From: Myxococcus landrumus
Lineage (GTDB): Bacteria; Myxococcota; Myxococcia; Myxococcales; Myxococcaceae
Length of the DNA stretch: 64,000 bases
Assembly (NCBI RefSeq): GCF_017301635.1
Contig: NZ_CP071091.1
Span: forward strand, 4,352,001-4,416,000
Direction: 5' to 3'
Positions 19,603 through 40,500 of the stretch are shown here, piece by piece. The position numbers and the translations under genes are program-made. The notes beneath the pieces are model-generated. The model saw only the letters and a list, made by a program, of their open reading frames with translations. It was not told where the DNA came from and made no database searches. Positions within the stretch are counted from its first letter, which is position 1. Each line of letters starts with the position of its first letter.

Positions 19603-19696
19603 CGAATCGCACCTGCCACGCGGTCGCTACCTGGACCTCTATTTACTGACTGTTGTATTAAATCATCGTTGTAACTCTAATCAACCTAATCCAGTT
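19603..19696. promoter_or_regulatory. AT-rich divergent promoter region of the lipopeptide locus
   Basis: The 94 bases between the deiminase start and the synthetase start include an AT-rich core (19640-19698) that contrasts sharply with the surrounding GC-rich DNA. For the operon direction, TTGTAT (19653-19658) and TCTAAT (19676-19681) are 17 bases apart. For the deiminase direction, the complement holds TTGATT followed 16-18 bases later by TTTAAT/TTAATA/TAATAC. These resemble sigma-70 boxes, so both genes probably fire from here. No operator repeat is obvious. Confidence 0.5.
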
Positions 19697-28092
<8,396 letters not shown>

Positions 28093-28096
<4 letters not shown>

Positions 28097-31000
28097 GCGC
28101 CACCACCCCACGCCCCATCGACGCGTTGATGCAGCACCTGCGCGGCCTCGACATCCGGCTGTGGCTGGAGGGAGAGCGGCTGCGCTTCAGCGCGCCCCCC
28201 GGAGCGCTCACGCCGGAGCTCCAGGCCGAGCTGAAGGAGCGCAAGGCAGAGCTCATCACCTTCCTGCAAGGCGCCGCACAGGCCACGCGCGGCGCCACGG
28301 AGACCATTCCGCCCCGCCCCCGCGACGAGGCGTCTCCGCTGTCCTCGAGCCAGCAGCGGCTGTGGTTCCTGGAGCAGCTCGAGGGGCCCTCGGGTGCCTA
28401 TACGATGCCCGCGGCGCTGCGCCTCACGGGGGCGCTGGATGTGCACGCGCTGGAGCGCGCGCTGACCGCCATCGTCCGGCGCCATGAGGTGCTCCGGACA
28501 CGCTACGCCATGGACGGAGGACGTCCCTTCCAGCACCTCCTGCCCGATGCCACCGTGACGCTGGAGCGGGTGGACCTGGAGCCGCTCCCCACCGAGACGC
28601 GCCTCCCGGAGGTCCATCGCCGCGCCTCCGAGGAAGCTCGGGCGCCGTTCGACTTGTCGCGCGACCTTCCGCTGCGCGCGCGCCTGCTCCGGTTGGAGGC
28701 ACGCGAGCATGTGCTGCTGCTCACGCTGCACCACATCGCGAGCGACGGCTGGTCCCTCGGCGTGCTGATGCGGGAGCTGGCCGCGCACTACCAGGCGCTC
28801 ACCGCGGGAGGAGAGGCCGCGCTCCCCGCACTGCCCATCCAGTACGCGGACTATGCGCATTGGCAGCGGCGCCGCTCGGAGGACGGGGCACTGAAGGCTC
28901 ACGTCGAGTGGTGGCGCGAGCGCCTCTCCGGCGCACCGGCGTTGCTCGAGCTCCCCACGGACCGTCCCCGCCCCGCGTCCCAGCGCTTCCTCGGGGCCAC
29001 GCGGCGCTTCACCGTTCCGTCGGCCCTCACCGGCCAGCTCAAGCAGCGCGCCCGCGACGCGGAGGCCACGCTGTTCATGACGCTGCTGACCGCGTTCGGC
29101 GTGCTGCTCTCCCGCTACAGCGGCCAGCGAGACGTCGTGGTCGGGACGCCCATCGCCAACCGGCCCGCTTCGACGGAAGCCCTCATCGGCCTCTTCGCCA
29201 ACACGCTCCCGCTGCGCGTGTCCCTGGAGGGTGACCCGACCTTCTCGGCCCTGCTCCGCGAGGTGCGCCGCGACACGCTCACCGCGTACTCGCATCAGGA
29301 GGTCCCGCTCGAACAGCTCGTCGAAGCGCTCCAGCCCGCACGCGACCTGAGCCACCCGCCGCTGTTCCAGGTCCTGCTCACCCTCCAGAACACGCCACCC
29401 GCGCCCCTGGCGCTTCCGGGGCTCGCGCTGGAGCTGCTCGTCGTGGAGAGCGGGACGTCGCAGTTCGACCTGTCGCTGTCCCTGACGGAGACGAACGAGG
29501 GCCTGTCGGCCGAGCTCAACTACAACACCGACCTGTTCGACGACGCGACCGCCGCGCGCATGGTGGACCACTTCCACTGCCTGCTGGAGCAAGTGGCCGA
29601 GGCCCCCGAGCGCGCCGTCTCGCGCCTCCCGCTGCTGCGTGAGCCGGAGCGCGCGACCCTGTTGCACGCGTGGAACGACACCGGCCTCGCGCTCCCGGCC
29701 CCGTGCACCGTGCACTGCCTCGTCGAGGCCCAGGCCACACGCCGTCCGGACGCCATCGCCGTTCGCTTCGGCCCCCAGGCACTGACATACGCGGAGCTGG
29801 ACACGCGGGCCAACCGCGTGGCGAACCACCTGCGGCACCTGGGAGTCGGACCCGGCCAGCGCGTGGGCATCTTCCTGGAACGTGGGCTCGACCTGATGGC
29901 CGGACTGCTCGGCATCCTCAAGTCGGGGGCTGCCTACGTCCCGCTCGACCCGATGTATCCGGCGCTTCGGTTGATGCACATCCTCGAGGACAGCGGCGTC
30001 GCGGCGCTGGTCACCGAGCCGGACCTGGCCGCGCTCATCCCTGGTTGGCAAGGGGTCCAGGTTCGTCCCTCCGACACCGCGGGGGCCGCCTCCGACGCGG
30101 TGATCATGGACACCCAAGGCACGGACCTGGCCTACGTGCTCTACACCTCCGGCTCGACGGGGCGGCCCAAGGGCGTGGCCGTTCCGCATGAGGCCGCGGT
30201 GAACTTCCTCACCTCGATGCGGCGCGAGCCCGGGATGACCGAGCGGGACACGCTGCTCGCGGTGACGACGGTCGCCTTCGACATCTCCGTGCTGGAGCTG
30301 TTCCTCCCGCTGAGCGTGGGCGGGTGCGTGTTCATCGCCAGCCAGGAGGAGGCCATGGACGGCACGCGCCTGTTGCCGCTCATGACGGCGAGCGGCGCCA
30401 CGATGATGCAGGCCACGCCTTCCACCTGGCGGATGCTGCTGTCGCTGGGCGGGGCCAGCCCACCGGCGATGAAGCTGCTGTGCGGCGGCGAGGCACTGCC
30501 TCCCGAGCTGCTGGCTCCCTTGCGAGCACGTTGCTCGGAGCTGTGGAACATGTACGGCCCCACGGAGACCACCGTGTGGTCCACGGTGTCCCGCCTCGAG
30601 AGCGGAGCCCCCATCACGCTCGGCCGGCCCATCGCCAACACCCAGGCGCACGTGCTGGATGCGTGGCTCCAACCCGTCCCCCCGGGAGTGGTGGGCACGC
30701 TGTTCCTCGGCGGACTGGGCGTGGCTCGCGGCTACCTGAATCGCCCGGACCTCACCGCCGAGCAGTTCGTTCCAGACCCGCACTCCCATCGCCCTGGCGC
30801 GCGCCTCTACCGCACCGGAGACCTGGCGCGACGGAGGCCCGACGGCTCGCTGGAGTTCCTGGGACGCGGCGATGGACAGGTGAAGGTGCGAGGCCACCGC
30901 ATCGAGTTGGGAGACATCGAAGCCCGCCTCGCCCAGCATCCCGGCGTGGCGGAGACGGCGGTGCGTCCGTGGGGCCCCCCGAGCGACCCGATGCTGGTCG

Positions 31001-31545
31001 CGTACGTCCGGCCCGGTCCTGGCGTCACGCTCGACGAAGCGGCCCTGCGCGGGCATCTCCGCGCACAGCTCCCCTCGTACATGCTGCCCGCGTCCTTCGT
31101 GGTGCTGGAGTCCTTCCCCCGCACCGCCAACAACAAGCTGGACCGCAAGGCGCTTCCTCCTCCCGACCTGGGCGCACGCGCGGCCACCACGTTCGTCGCG
31201 CCGCGCACCCCTGACGAGCAGCGCCTCGCGGACATCTGGCGCGAAGTGCTGGGCGTGGAGCGCGTCGGAATGGAGGACGACTTCTTCGCCTTGGGTGGCC
31301 ATTCGATGAAGGCCGTCCAGGCGCTCGCGCGCATCCAGGAGGCCTGGCGCGTGGAGGTCACCCTGCGCGTCCTCTTCGAGCACCCGACCTTGGGAGCCAT
31401 GTCGAAGCACCTGGAGGCCGCGAAACCCGCGCCGTCGCGACCCGCGCCACCGCCCCTCATGGCTCGCCCCCGGCAGGCACGCCGCGTCCAAGCGGACTCG
31501 CGCGCCGACCTCAACCTGCCGGACTCCTCGACTCAATCCGATTAG
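28093..31545 (+). CDS. NRPS, docking-C-A-PCP, predicted glycine module
   Basis: A 1150-residue single-module synthetase starting at a GTG that overlaps the stop of the previous gene (GTGA). Residues 1-60 resemble the TubC N-terminal docking domain (IRLWLEGERLRFSAPPGALT), a helix/strand unit that pairs with the C-terminus of the upstream enzyme. The C domain (about 80-526) has HHIASDG. The A domain (about 533-1026) has YTSGSTGRPKG and the specificity string DILQLGMVW, very close to the glycine code DILQLGLIW. The PCP (about 1036-1109) carries FFALGGHSM. A short, basic, low-complexity tail ends the protein. It should add Gly as residue 2. A 48-base gap, the only one in the operon, separates it from the next gene. 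Confidence 0.92.
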
Positions 31546-31593
31546 CGCCGCCGCCTTTCGCGGCCGCCCCACCACTTTCCCCTCCCGCGCCTC

Positions 31594-34500
31594 ATGACCG
31601 CCGAATCCTTCGTCTTCCCCGTCTCGTTCGCGCAGCAGCGGCTGTGGTTCCTCCACCTCCTCCAGCCGGAGAACCCGAGCTACAACATCGCGGGAGCAGT
31701 GAGGCTCAGCGGGCACCTCGAGGTCGAAGCGCTCCAGCGCTCCTTCGACGCCCTCGTGGAGCGGCATGAATCGCTGCGCACCACGTTCGCCCAGGAGGAC
31801 GGCAACCCCGTCCAGGTCATCGCGCCGGAGGGCCGCGCGCCCATCACCCTCGTGGACCTGGGCGACAGTCCTGAGGCCGAGCGCGAGGAGGTCGCGCGGA
31901 GGCTGGCCACCGCGGAGTGCCGCCGGCCGTTCGACCTGATGCGCGGGCCGCTGCTGCGCCTGCGCCTCTTCCGGCTCGCGCCGACCGAACACCTCCTGGT
32001 GATGACGCTGCACCACATCATCTCGGACGGTGGCTCGCTGGGCATCCTCGTCCACGAGATGTCGCGGCTCTACGACGCGTTCCGCGCGGGCCGAGAGCCG
32101 GACCTGGAGCCCCTCCCGCTCCAGTACGCGGACTTCACCCAATGGCAGCGCGACTGGCTGGAGACACCCGGGACGCTGGACGCGCACCTCACCTACTGGA
32201 AGCAGAAGCTCGCGGGCGCCAGCGTGCTCCAGCTTCCCACCGACCGGCCTCGGCCCGCGCTCCAGTCGCAGAAGGGCGCGGCGCTGCCCATCCACCTGCC
32301 CCGCCCGCTCGTCGATGCGCTGCGCACGCTGGGCCAGGGCGAGCGCACCACCCTGTTCATGGCGGTGCTGGCCGCGTGGCAGGGACTGCTGTCGCGCTAC
32401 ACGCACCAGACGGACATCCTCGTGGGCGCGCCGCAGAACAACCGCGCGCACGTCCAGACGGAGGGGCTGATTGGCTTCTTCGTCAACACGCTGGTGCTGC
32501 GCACGGACCTGTCCGGCAACCCCACCTTCCGCGAGCTGCTGGCCCGTGTGCGTGAGGTGCTGCTGGAGGCCCACGCGCACCAGGACCTGCCCTTCGAGCG
32601 GCTGATGGACACGGTCCAGCCCGAGCGCAACCTCGCCTACACCCCGCTGTTCCAGGCGGCGCTCAACCTCCAGGCGGCCTCACCGCGTGAGCTGACGCTG
32701 CCGGGGCTCACGCTGAAGACCGTCGAGTTCGAGACGGGCACCTCCAAGTTCGACGTCACGCTGGACCTGCAAGAGGGCCAGGACGGGCTGCGCGGGGTGC
32801 TCGAGTACAACACCGACCTCTTCGACCGGGCGACGATGGAGCGGCTGCGTGGCCATCTGCTCTCGCTGCTCGAAGGCGTCACGCGTGCCCCGGACCTGCG
32901 GCTGGACGCCTGGCCCCTGCTGACCGCGCCCGAGCGTCATCAACTCCTGGAGACGTGGCCCGCGCTGACGCCCTTCTCGGGCACGGGCAGCCTGCATCAG
33001 CGCTTCGAGGCCCAGGCCCGGCGACAGCCCGACGCCATCGCGGTCATCAGCGAGGCGGAGCGCATCACCTACGCGGAGCTGGACCGCCGCGCGAACCAGC
33101 TCGCCCACGCGCTGCGCGCGCGCGGTGTCGAGCGCGAGACGCTGGTGGGCCTGTGCGTGGAGCGCTCCGCCGCCACCGTGGTGGGCATCCTCGGCATCCT
33201 CAAGGCGGGCGCGGCGTACGTGCCGCTCGACCCGACATACCCCGCGGACCGGCTGGCCTACATGGTGACGGACAGCCAGATGCCCGTCGCCATCACCCAG
33301 CGACACCTCTCGGACCGCTTGCCCACGGAGGGTGTCTCGCTGCTCGTCCTGGAGGACGCCGCCGAGGACCTCGCGCGCCAGCCCACCACCTCGCCCGGCG
33401 TGCCCGTCTCGGAAGACGGCCTCGCGTACGTCATCTACACGTCCGGCTCCACGGGGCGCCCCAAGGGTTCGCTGCTCCCGCATGGCAATGTCCTGCGGCT
33501 CTTCGACGCGACGGAGGCGTGGTTCCACTTCGACGCTCAGGACGTCTGGACGCTGTTCCACTCCTACGCGTTCGACTTCTCCGTCTGGGAGTTGTGGGGC
33601 GCGCTGCTGTACGGCGGCCGGCTGGTGGTGGTCCCCTACCTCACGTCGCGCTCACCCGATGCCTTCCTCCAGTTGCTGCACGATGAGCGCGTCACGGTGC
33701 TGAACCAGACGCCCGCGGCATTCCGCCAGCTCATCCAGGCGGAGGAGCGGCTGGAGTCGAAGTCCCTGCCGCTCGCCCTGCGCTCCGTCATCTTCGGCGG
33801 CGAGGCGCTGGAGCCGGCGACGCTGGTGCCCTGGTTCCAGCGGCACGGAGACGCCCGGCCCCAGCTCATCAACATGTACGGCATCACCGAGACGACCGTG
33901 CATGTCACCTACCGGCCGATGACGGCCGCGGAGGCCGCGCACACGCAGCAGAGTCCCATCGGCCTGGCCATCCCCGACCTCCAGCTCTACGTGCTGGACT
34001 CGCGGATGGAGCCCGTGCCCATCGGTGTCACGGGGGAGATTCACGTCGGCGGCGCGGGACTCGCGCGCGGCTACCTGGGACAGCCGGGCCTCACCGCCCA
34101 GCGCTTCGTGCCCCATCCGTTCAGCCGCGTCCCCGGGGCTCGGCTCTATCGCACCGGAGACCTGGCGCGCTTCACGCCAGATGGCCAGCTCGAATACCTG
34201 GGCCGCATCGACGACCAGGTGAAGATTCGCGGCTTCCGCATCGAGCTGGGAGAGATTCAGGTCGTCCTCAGCCTGCACCCCGCCGTGCGCGAGGCGCTCG
34301 TCCTGGTGCGCGAGGAGACGCCCGGAGCGCGCTCGCTCGTGGCCTATCTCGCCACTGGAGACCAGGCGCCCCCGAGCGTCGCGGACCTGCGTCAGTTCCT
34401 GCTCGCCCGCCTCCCGGACTACATGGTGCCGAGCGCCTTCGTCCTGATGGAGCGCTTCCCGCTCACCGCCAATGGCAAGGTGGACCGCAAGGCCCTGCCC

Positions 34501-37500
34501 GAGCCGTCGCGTGAGCGCGCGGAGGCGGCGCGGTACGTCGCGCCTCGCAGCGACGCGGAGGCCGCACTGTGCGCCATCTGGTCGGAGGTGCTCGGCGTTC
34601 CTCGCGTCGGCATCCAGGACAACTTCTTCGCGCTGGGCGGTGACTCCATCCTCAGCATCCGCGTGCTGACGCTCGCGCGGCGCAAGGGCCTGGACTTCAC
34701 CCTCCAGCAGCTCTTCCAGCATCAGACGGTGGCCGCGCTGATGGACACGGCCGGCGCCACTCGCGAGCAGCCCGTGCGAGAAGAGTTCCCTCGCACCGAG
34801 CCCTTCAGCCTCGTCACCGAGGAGGACCGCGCGAAGCTGCCTCCGGGCATCGAGGACGCCTACCCGCTCGCGCGAATCCAGGCCGGCATGCTGTACCACA
34901 TGCAGCTCGCGCCGGGCTCTAACGTCTACCACAACACGGACACGTTCCATCTGCGGCTGGCCACGCGCGTGGACACCGCGTTGTTCGACGAGGCCGTGCG
35001 CGTCATCGTCGCGCGGCACCCCGTGCTGCGCACGTCGTTCGACATGACGACGTACAGCGAGCCGCTCCAGCTCGTGCATCGCGAGGTGAAGCTCTCTCTC
35101 GAAGTCGTCGACCTGCGCCACCTGTCCGACGCGGAGCAGGAGGCCGCCATCCGGCAGCTCCTGGAGGACGAGCGGAACACGCCCTTCGACCTGGCCGTGC
35201 CGCCCCTGCTGCGCTTCTTCATCCACCTGCGCGGCGAGCAGTCCTTCCAGTTCACGCTCACCGAGTGCCACGCCATCATCGACGGCTGGAGCCTCCACTC
35301 CACCCTCGTGGAGATCTTCAACCACCACCATGCGCTGGTGAACGGGCAGACCCCACCTCCCGAGCTGCCCGCCACGATGACGTATCGCGACTTCGTGGCC
35401 ATGGAGCGCCGGGTCATCGAGTCGGAGCCGCACCAGCGCTTCTGGAGAGACCAGCTCGCGGGAGGCTCCGTCATGCGGATGCCTCGCTGGCGTCGCGCGT
35501 CCGCCTCCGAGACTCCTCGCATCGCCACCGTCAAGGTGCCACTGTCGCGTGAGCTCCACGACGGCCTGCTCGCGCTCACCCGCGCCGAGGGCGTCCCATT
35601 CAAGAGCATCCTCGTCGCCGCCCACCTCAAGGTGATGGGCTTGATGAGCGGCCAGGAGGACGTCATCACCGGCATGGGCGTCAACAGTCGCCCCGAGGAA
35701 GGCGATGGCTCCCGGCTGCGCGCCATCTTCCTCAACACCCTCCCCTTCCGCCTGCGCCTGGCCCCAGGGAGCTGGACGTCCCTGGTCCGTGCCGCCTTCG
35801 ACGCCGAGCGCGCGCTGTATCCGTTCCGCCGCTACCCCATGGCGGACATCCAGCGACAGTGGGGCCGCGAGCCTCTCTACGAAGTCATGTTCAACTACAT
35901 GCACTTCCACGTCCTGCATGAGCTGGCCGGCACGCTCTCGCAGGTCGAGGCGCTCAGCATGATTCGCGCCGAGGGCACCAACGCCACCCTCGCGGTCCAC
36001 TTCCAGACCGAGCCGCACACCCAGGAGCTGACGCTCGAGCTCGACTACAACGCCGTCGAGCTGGAGCACGTGCAGGTCGAGCAGGTCGGCGCCGCCTTCC
36101 AGCGCGTGCTGAGCGCGCTCGCCTTCCACGCGGACCAGCCACACCACACCACCAGCGCGCTGCCGTCCGAGGAGCAGCGGCGGTTGCTGATGGACTGGAA
36201 CGCCACCGTCGCGCCCTTCCCCACCGAGGCGACCTTCCGGGCCCTCTTCGAGGCGCGCGTCGCGGCCGCTCCCAACGCGGTCGCCGCGGTCGAGGGCACG
36301 AGGACGCTCACCTACGCGGAGCTGGATGCCCGGGCCCACCAGCTCGCGTGGCACCTGCGCTCGCTGGGGGTGGGGCCGGAGCGGCTGGTGGCGCTCCACC
36401 TGGACCGCTCGCTCGAGCTGCTCGTCGGCGTGCTGGGCGCCACGAAGGCGGGCGCGGCCTGGCTGCCGTTGGACCCGGCCTATCCCTCGGAGCGACTGGC
36501 CTTCATGTTGTCGGACTCGCGCGCGGAGGTGCTGCTCACCACGAGCCACTTCGCGCCGGCGCTCTCCGCCGCGGGCATCCGCACCGTCCTCCTGGACGGG
36601 CCTCCGGATGCGCACTCGGGCCTTCCGACGGGCGCTCCCCCTCCGACGCCGAATGGCGACGCGCTCGCGTACGTCATCTACACCTCCGGCTCCACGGGCC
36701 TGCCGAAGGGCACGCTGGTGACACAGCGAGGACTCGTCCACTACCTCGACTGGGCGCGGCACGAGTATCGGGTGTCACAGGGGCAGAGTGCTCCGGTCCA
36801 CACCTCCATCGCGTTCGACGCCACCCTCACCAGCCTCCTCACTCCGCTCTGCGCGGGTGGCACGGTCCACCTGCTGCCCTCGGGACAGGAGCTGGAGGCG
36901 CTGGCGGTGTCGCTGCGAGAGCACCGGCATGGGCTCGTCAAGCTCACCCCCGCGCACCTCCAGGTGCTGTCCAACCTCCTGCCCGAGCAGGCCCTGGCCT
37001 CGCTGGAGGGGACGTTCGTCGTGGGCGGTGAAGCACTCCCCGCCGCGACGGTGGAGCTGTGGCGACGGCAAGCGCCTCGCGTGCGGCTGGTCAACGAGTA
37101 CGGTCCCACGGAGACGGTGGTCGGCTGCTCCATCCATGACGTGAGCGCGACGGGGCTGGTGGATGGCATCGTCCCCATCGGCCGCCCCATCGCGAACACG
37201 GAGATGTACGTGTTGGATGCGCAGCTCCAGCCCGTGCCTGTCGGTGTCGTGGGAGAGCTGTACATCGGCGGCGTGGGCGTGGCGCGCGGCTACCTGGGCC
37301 GCGCGGGCCTCACCGCCGAGCGCTTCGTGCCCGACCCTTTCAGCGGACGCCCGGGCGCGCGGATGTACCGCCCTGGAGACCTCGCGCGCTTCCTGCCGGA
37401 CGGCACGATGGACTTCCTCGGCCGCCGCGACGGACAGGTGAAGCTGCGCGGTCATCGCATCGAGCTGGGCGAAATCGAGGCCACGCTGCGTCAGCACCCG

Positions 37501-40500
37501 TCCATCGGTGACGCGGTGGTCCTGGTGCGCGAGGACGTCCCGGGAGACCAGCGCCTCGCGGCCTACGTCGTGCCTCACACAGGGAAGGCGGCGGACGCGA
37601 GCGACCTGCGTTCGTTCCTCCAGCGGAGGCTTCCCGTCTACATGGTGCCCGCGTCCTTCTCGACGCTGGAGGCACTGCCCCTCACTCCCAACGGCAAGGT
37701 GGACCGCGCGGCCTTGGCGGTGCCGACGTCCGATGCGAACGGCACGGCCCTCGCTCCTCGCAATGGCACCGAGGAGCTGGTCGCCAGCATCTGGGCATCG
37801 GTGCTGCGCACGGAGCGCTTCGGGCTCCACGATGCCTTCTTCGACCTCGGCGGCCACTCGCTGCTCGCCACGCAGGTGGTGTCACGCGTGCGCGAGGCGT
37901 TCGGCGTGGAGTTGCCCATCGCCACGCTCTTCGAGGCCCCCACCGTGGCGGGCCTCTCCGAGCGCATCCAGGCCCTGCGCGCCAAGGCGATGGGCGAGCC
38001 ACCACCGCCGCCCTTGTTGACCCTTCCGCATGAAGGCCCCCAACCGCTGTCGTTCGCACAGCAGCGGCTGTGGTTCCTCTACCGCATGGAGCCGGAGAGC
38101 CCCGTCTACAACATGCCGGCGGTCCTCCGTCTCTCGGGGGCGCTGGACGTGGACGTGGCTCGCCGGTGCCTGGACGCGCTGCGCGAGCGCCACGAGAGCT
38201 TGCGCACGACGTTCCAGATGAACGGACAGACACCCGCGCAGGTCGTCGCTCCCGCGGCGGCCTCTCCGTTGGAGGTCATCGACCTGACGGGGCTTCCCGT
38301 CGAGCAACGTGAGGCCGAGGCCCGACGGTTGGTGGATGAGGAGGCCCGTCGCCCCTTCGCCCTGGAGCGTGGCCCTGGCTTCCGTTGCGCCCTGCTGCGC
38401 CTGGGTGAGCGCGAGCATCTGCTGTTGCTGACGCTGCACCACATCATCGCCGACGGTTGGTCTCTCTCCGTACTGGTGCGCGAGGTGGCAGCGCTCTATG
38501 CATCCTTCAGCGAGGGACGGCCCTCGCCCCTGACTGCGCTTCCGGTGCAGTACGCGGACTATGCGCGCTGGCAGCGGGAGTGGCTGTCCGGCGCCGCGCT
38601 GGAGCGACAGCTCTCGTACTGGAAGGAGCGGCTCACGGGGGCTCCGCCCTTCCTGGAGCTGCCCACGGACCATCCTCGCCCACCGGTGCAGGGCTTCCGA
38701 GGCACCACGCATCAAGGGCCCCTGCTGGCTCGCGAGGAAGCCGAGGCCCTGCGCGCGCTCTGCCGTCGCGAAGGCGCCACGCCCTTCATGGCCGTGATGG
38801 CGGCGTTCCAGGTCCTCCTCCACCGGTACACGGGGGAGACGGACCTCGTCGTCGGCACGGACATCGCCAACCGCAACCACCTGGGCACCGAGGGGCTGAT
38901 TGGCTTCTTCATCAACCAGCTCGTCATGCGCGGCGACCTCTCGGGGGACCCGACCTTCCGCGCACTCCTCCGGCAGACGCGGCGCACGGCGCTGGATGCG
39001 TACGCGCACCAGGACCTTCCCTTCGAGGAGCTGGTCAAGGCGGTCAACCCCGAGCGCAGCGTGGGCTACTCGCCTGTCTTCCAGGTGAAGCTCATCCTCC
39101 AGAACGCGCCGGGCTCCGACCTGGAGCTGCCGGGGCTCGTGTTGAAGGAAGAGGCCAGCACCACGAACACCGCCCGGTTCGACATGACCTGGGTGGTCAC
39201 CGAGACGGAGCACGGGCTCGAGTGCCTGTGCGAGTACAGCACCGACCTCTACGAGCAGGAGACCATCGCCCGGATGAGGGAGCACCTGGGCCAGGTGCTC
39301 GCGAGCGCCGTGGCACGGCCGGAGGCGCATGTCTCGCGCCTGGCGCTGCTGCCCGAGACGGAGCGCCACCGCCTGCTGGTGGAGTGGAATGACACGGCGG
39401 TGTCGCTGCCCGAGGAGGCGCTCGCGCATCGCCTCTTCGAGGCCCAGGTGGCACGCACGCCGGACGCGGTGGCCGTCAGCTTCGAGGGCCGGGAGCTCCG
39501 CTATCGCGAGCTGGACGCTCGCGCCAACCAGCTCGCCGGGCATCTGCGAGGACTGGGCGTGGGCCCCGAGGTCCGCGTGGGCCTGTGCCTGGAGCGCTCG
39601 CTGGAGCTGGTGGTGGGGCTCCTCGCCATCCTCAAGGCGGGTGGCGCGTGGCTGCCGCTGGACCCGACGCTTCCCATGGCTCGGCTCGGGATGATGATGC
39701 GCGACGCGGGGGTTCCCGTCGTCATCACCCAGGAGCACCTCGCGGACGAGCTGCCCATCCAGGCGGAGCTGCTCGTGTGCCTGGATTCGGAAGCGGACGC
39801 GAAGCACATCGCGCGTCAACCGGTGGCGTCGCCCTCCGTGGCGCTGTCACCGGACAACCTCGCCTACGTCATCTTCACCTCCGGCTCCACGGGCAAGCCC
39901 AAGGGCACGCTGCTGACGCATCGGGGCCTGTGCAACACGGCCCTGGCGGCCGTTCGCGCGCACCGCATCCAGCCGGACAGCCGCGTGCTCCAGTTCGCGG
40001 CCATCAGCTTCGACGCCTCGGTGTGCGAGCTGTTCTCCGCGCTGCTGGCGGGTGCTCGGCTGTGCCTCGCGCCTCGGGATGCCCTCATGCCGGGAGCGCC
40101 CTTGCAGGGGCTGCTGGTGTCGCAGGGAATCACCGTGGCCACGCTGACGCCTTCGGTGCTGGCGCGGTTGGATCCGGCGGGCTTGCCCTCGCTCGCGTCC
40201 GTCATCTCCGCGGGTGAGGCGTGCACGCCGGAGCTCGCGCGCCAGTGGGTGGAGGGCCGGCACTTCGTCAACGCGTATGGCCCCACGGAGGTGACGGTGT
40301 GCGCCTCCGCGCAGGAGCAGGTGGACGTGGAGCGGCCGGACATCGGCCGGGCGTGGCCCAACGTGCGGTTGTTCGTGCTGGATGCCGAGGGACGGCCCGT
40401 GCCCACGGGCGTTCCGGGAGAGCTGTTCATCGGCGGCGTGGGTGTGGCGCGTGGGTATCTCGGCCGGCCGGAGCTGACGGCGGAGCGCTTCGTCCCGGAT

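Noticed and set aside
19001-19696. Extension of the PKS-NRPS gene to an ATG at 19001
   Set aside because: It would overlap the deiminase gene by 600 bases and the AT-rich spacer. The translated extension is Arg/Ser/Thr-rich shadow sequence.
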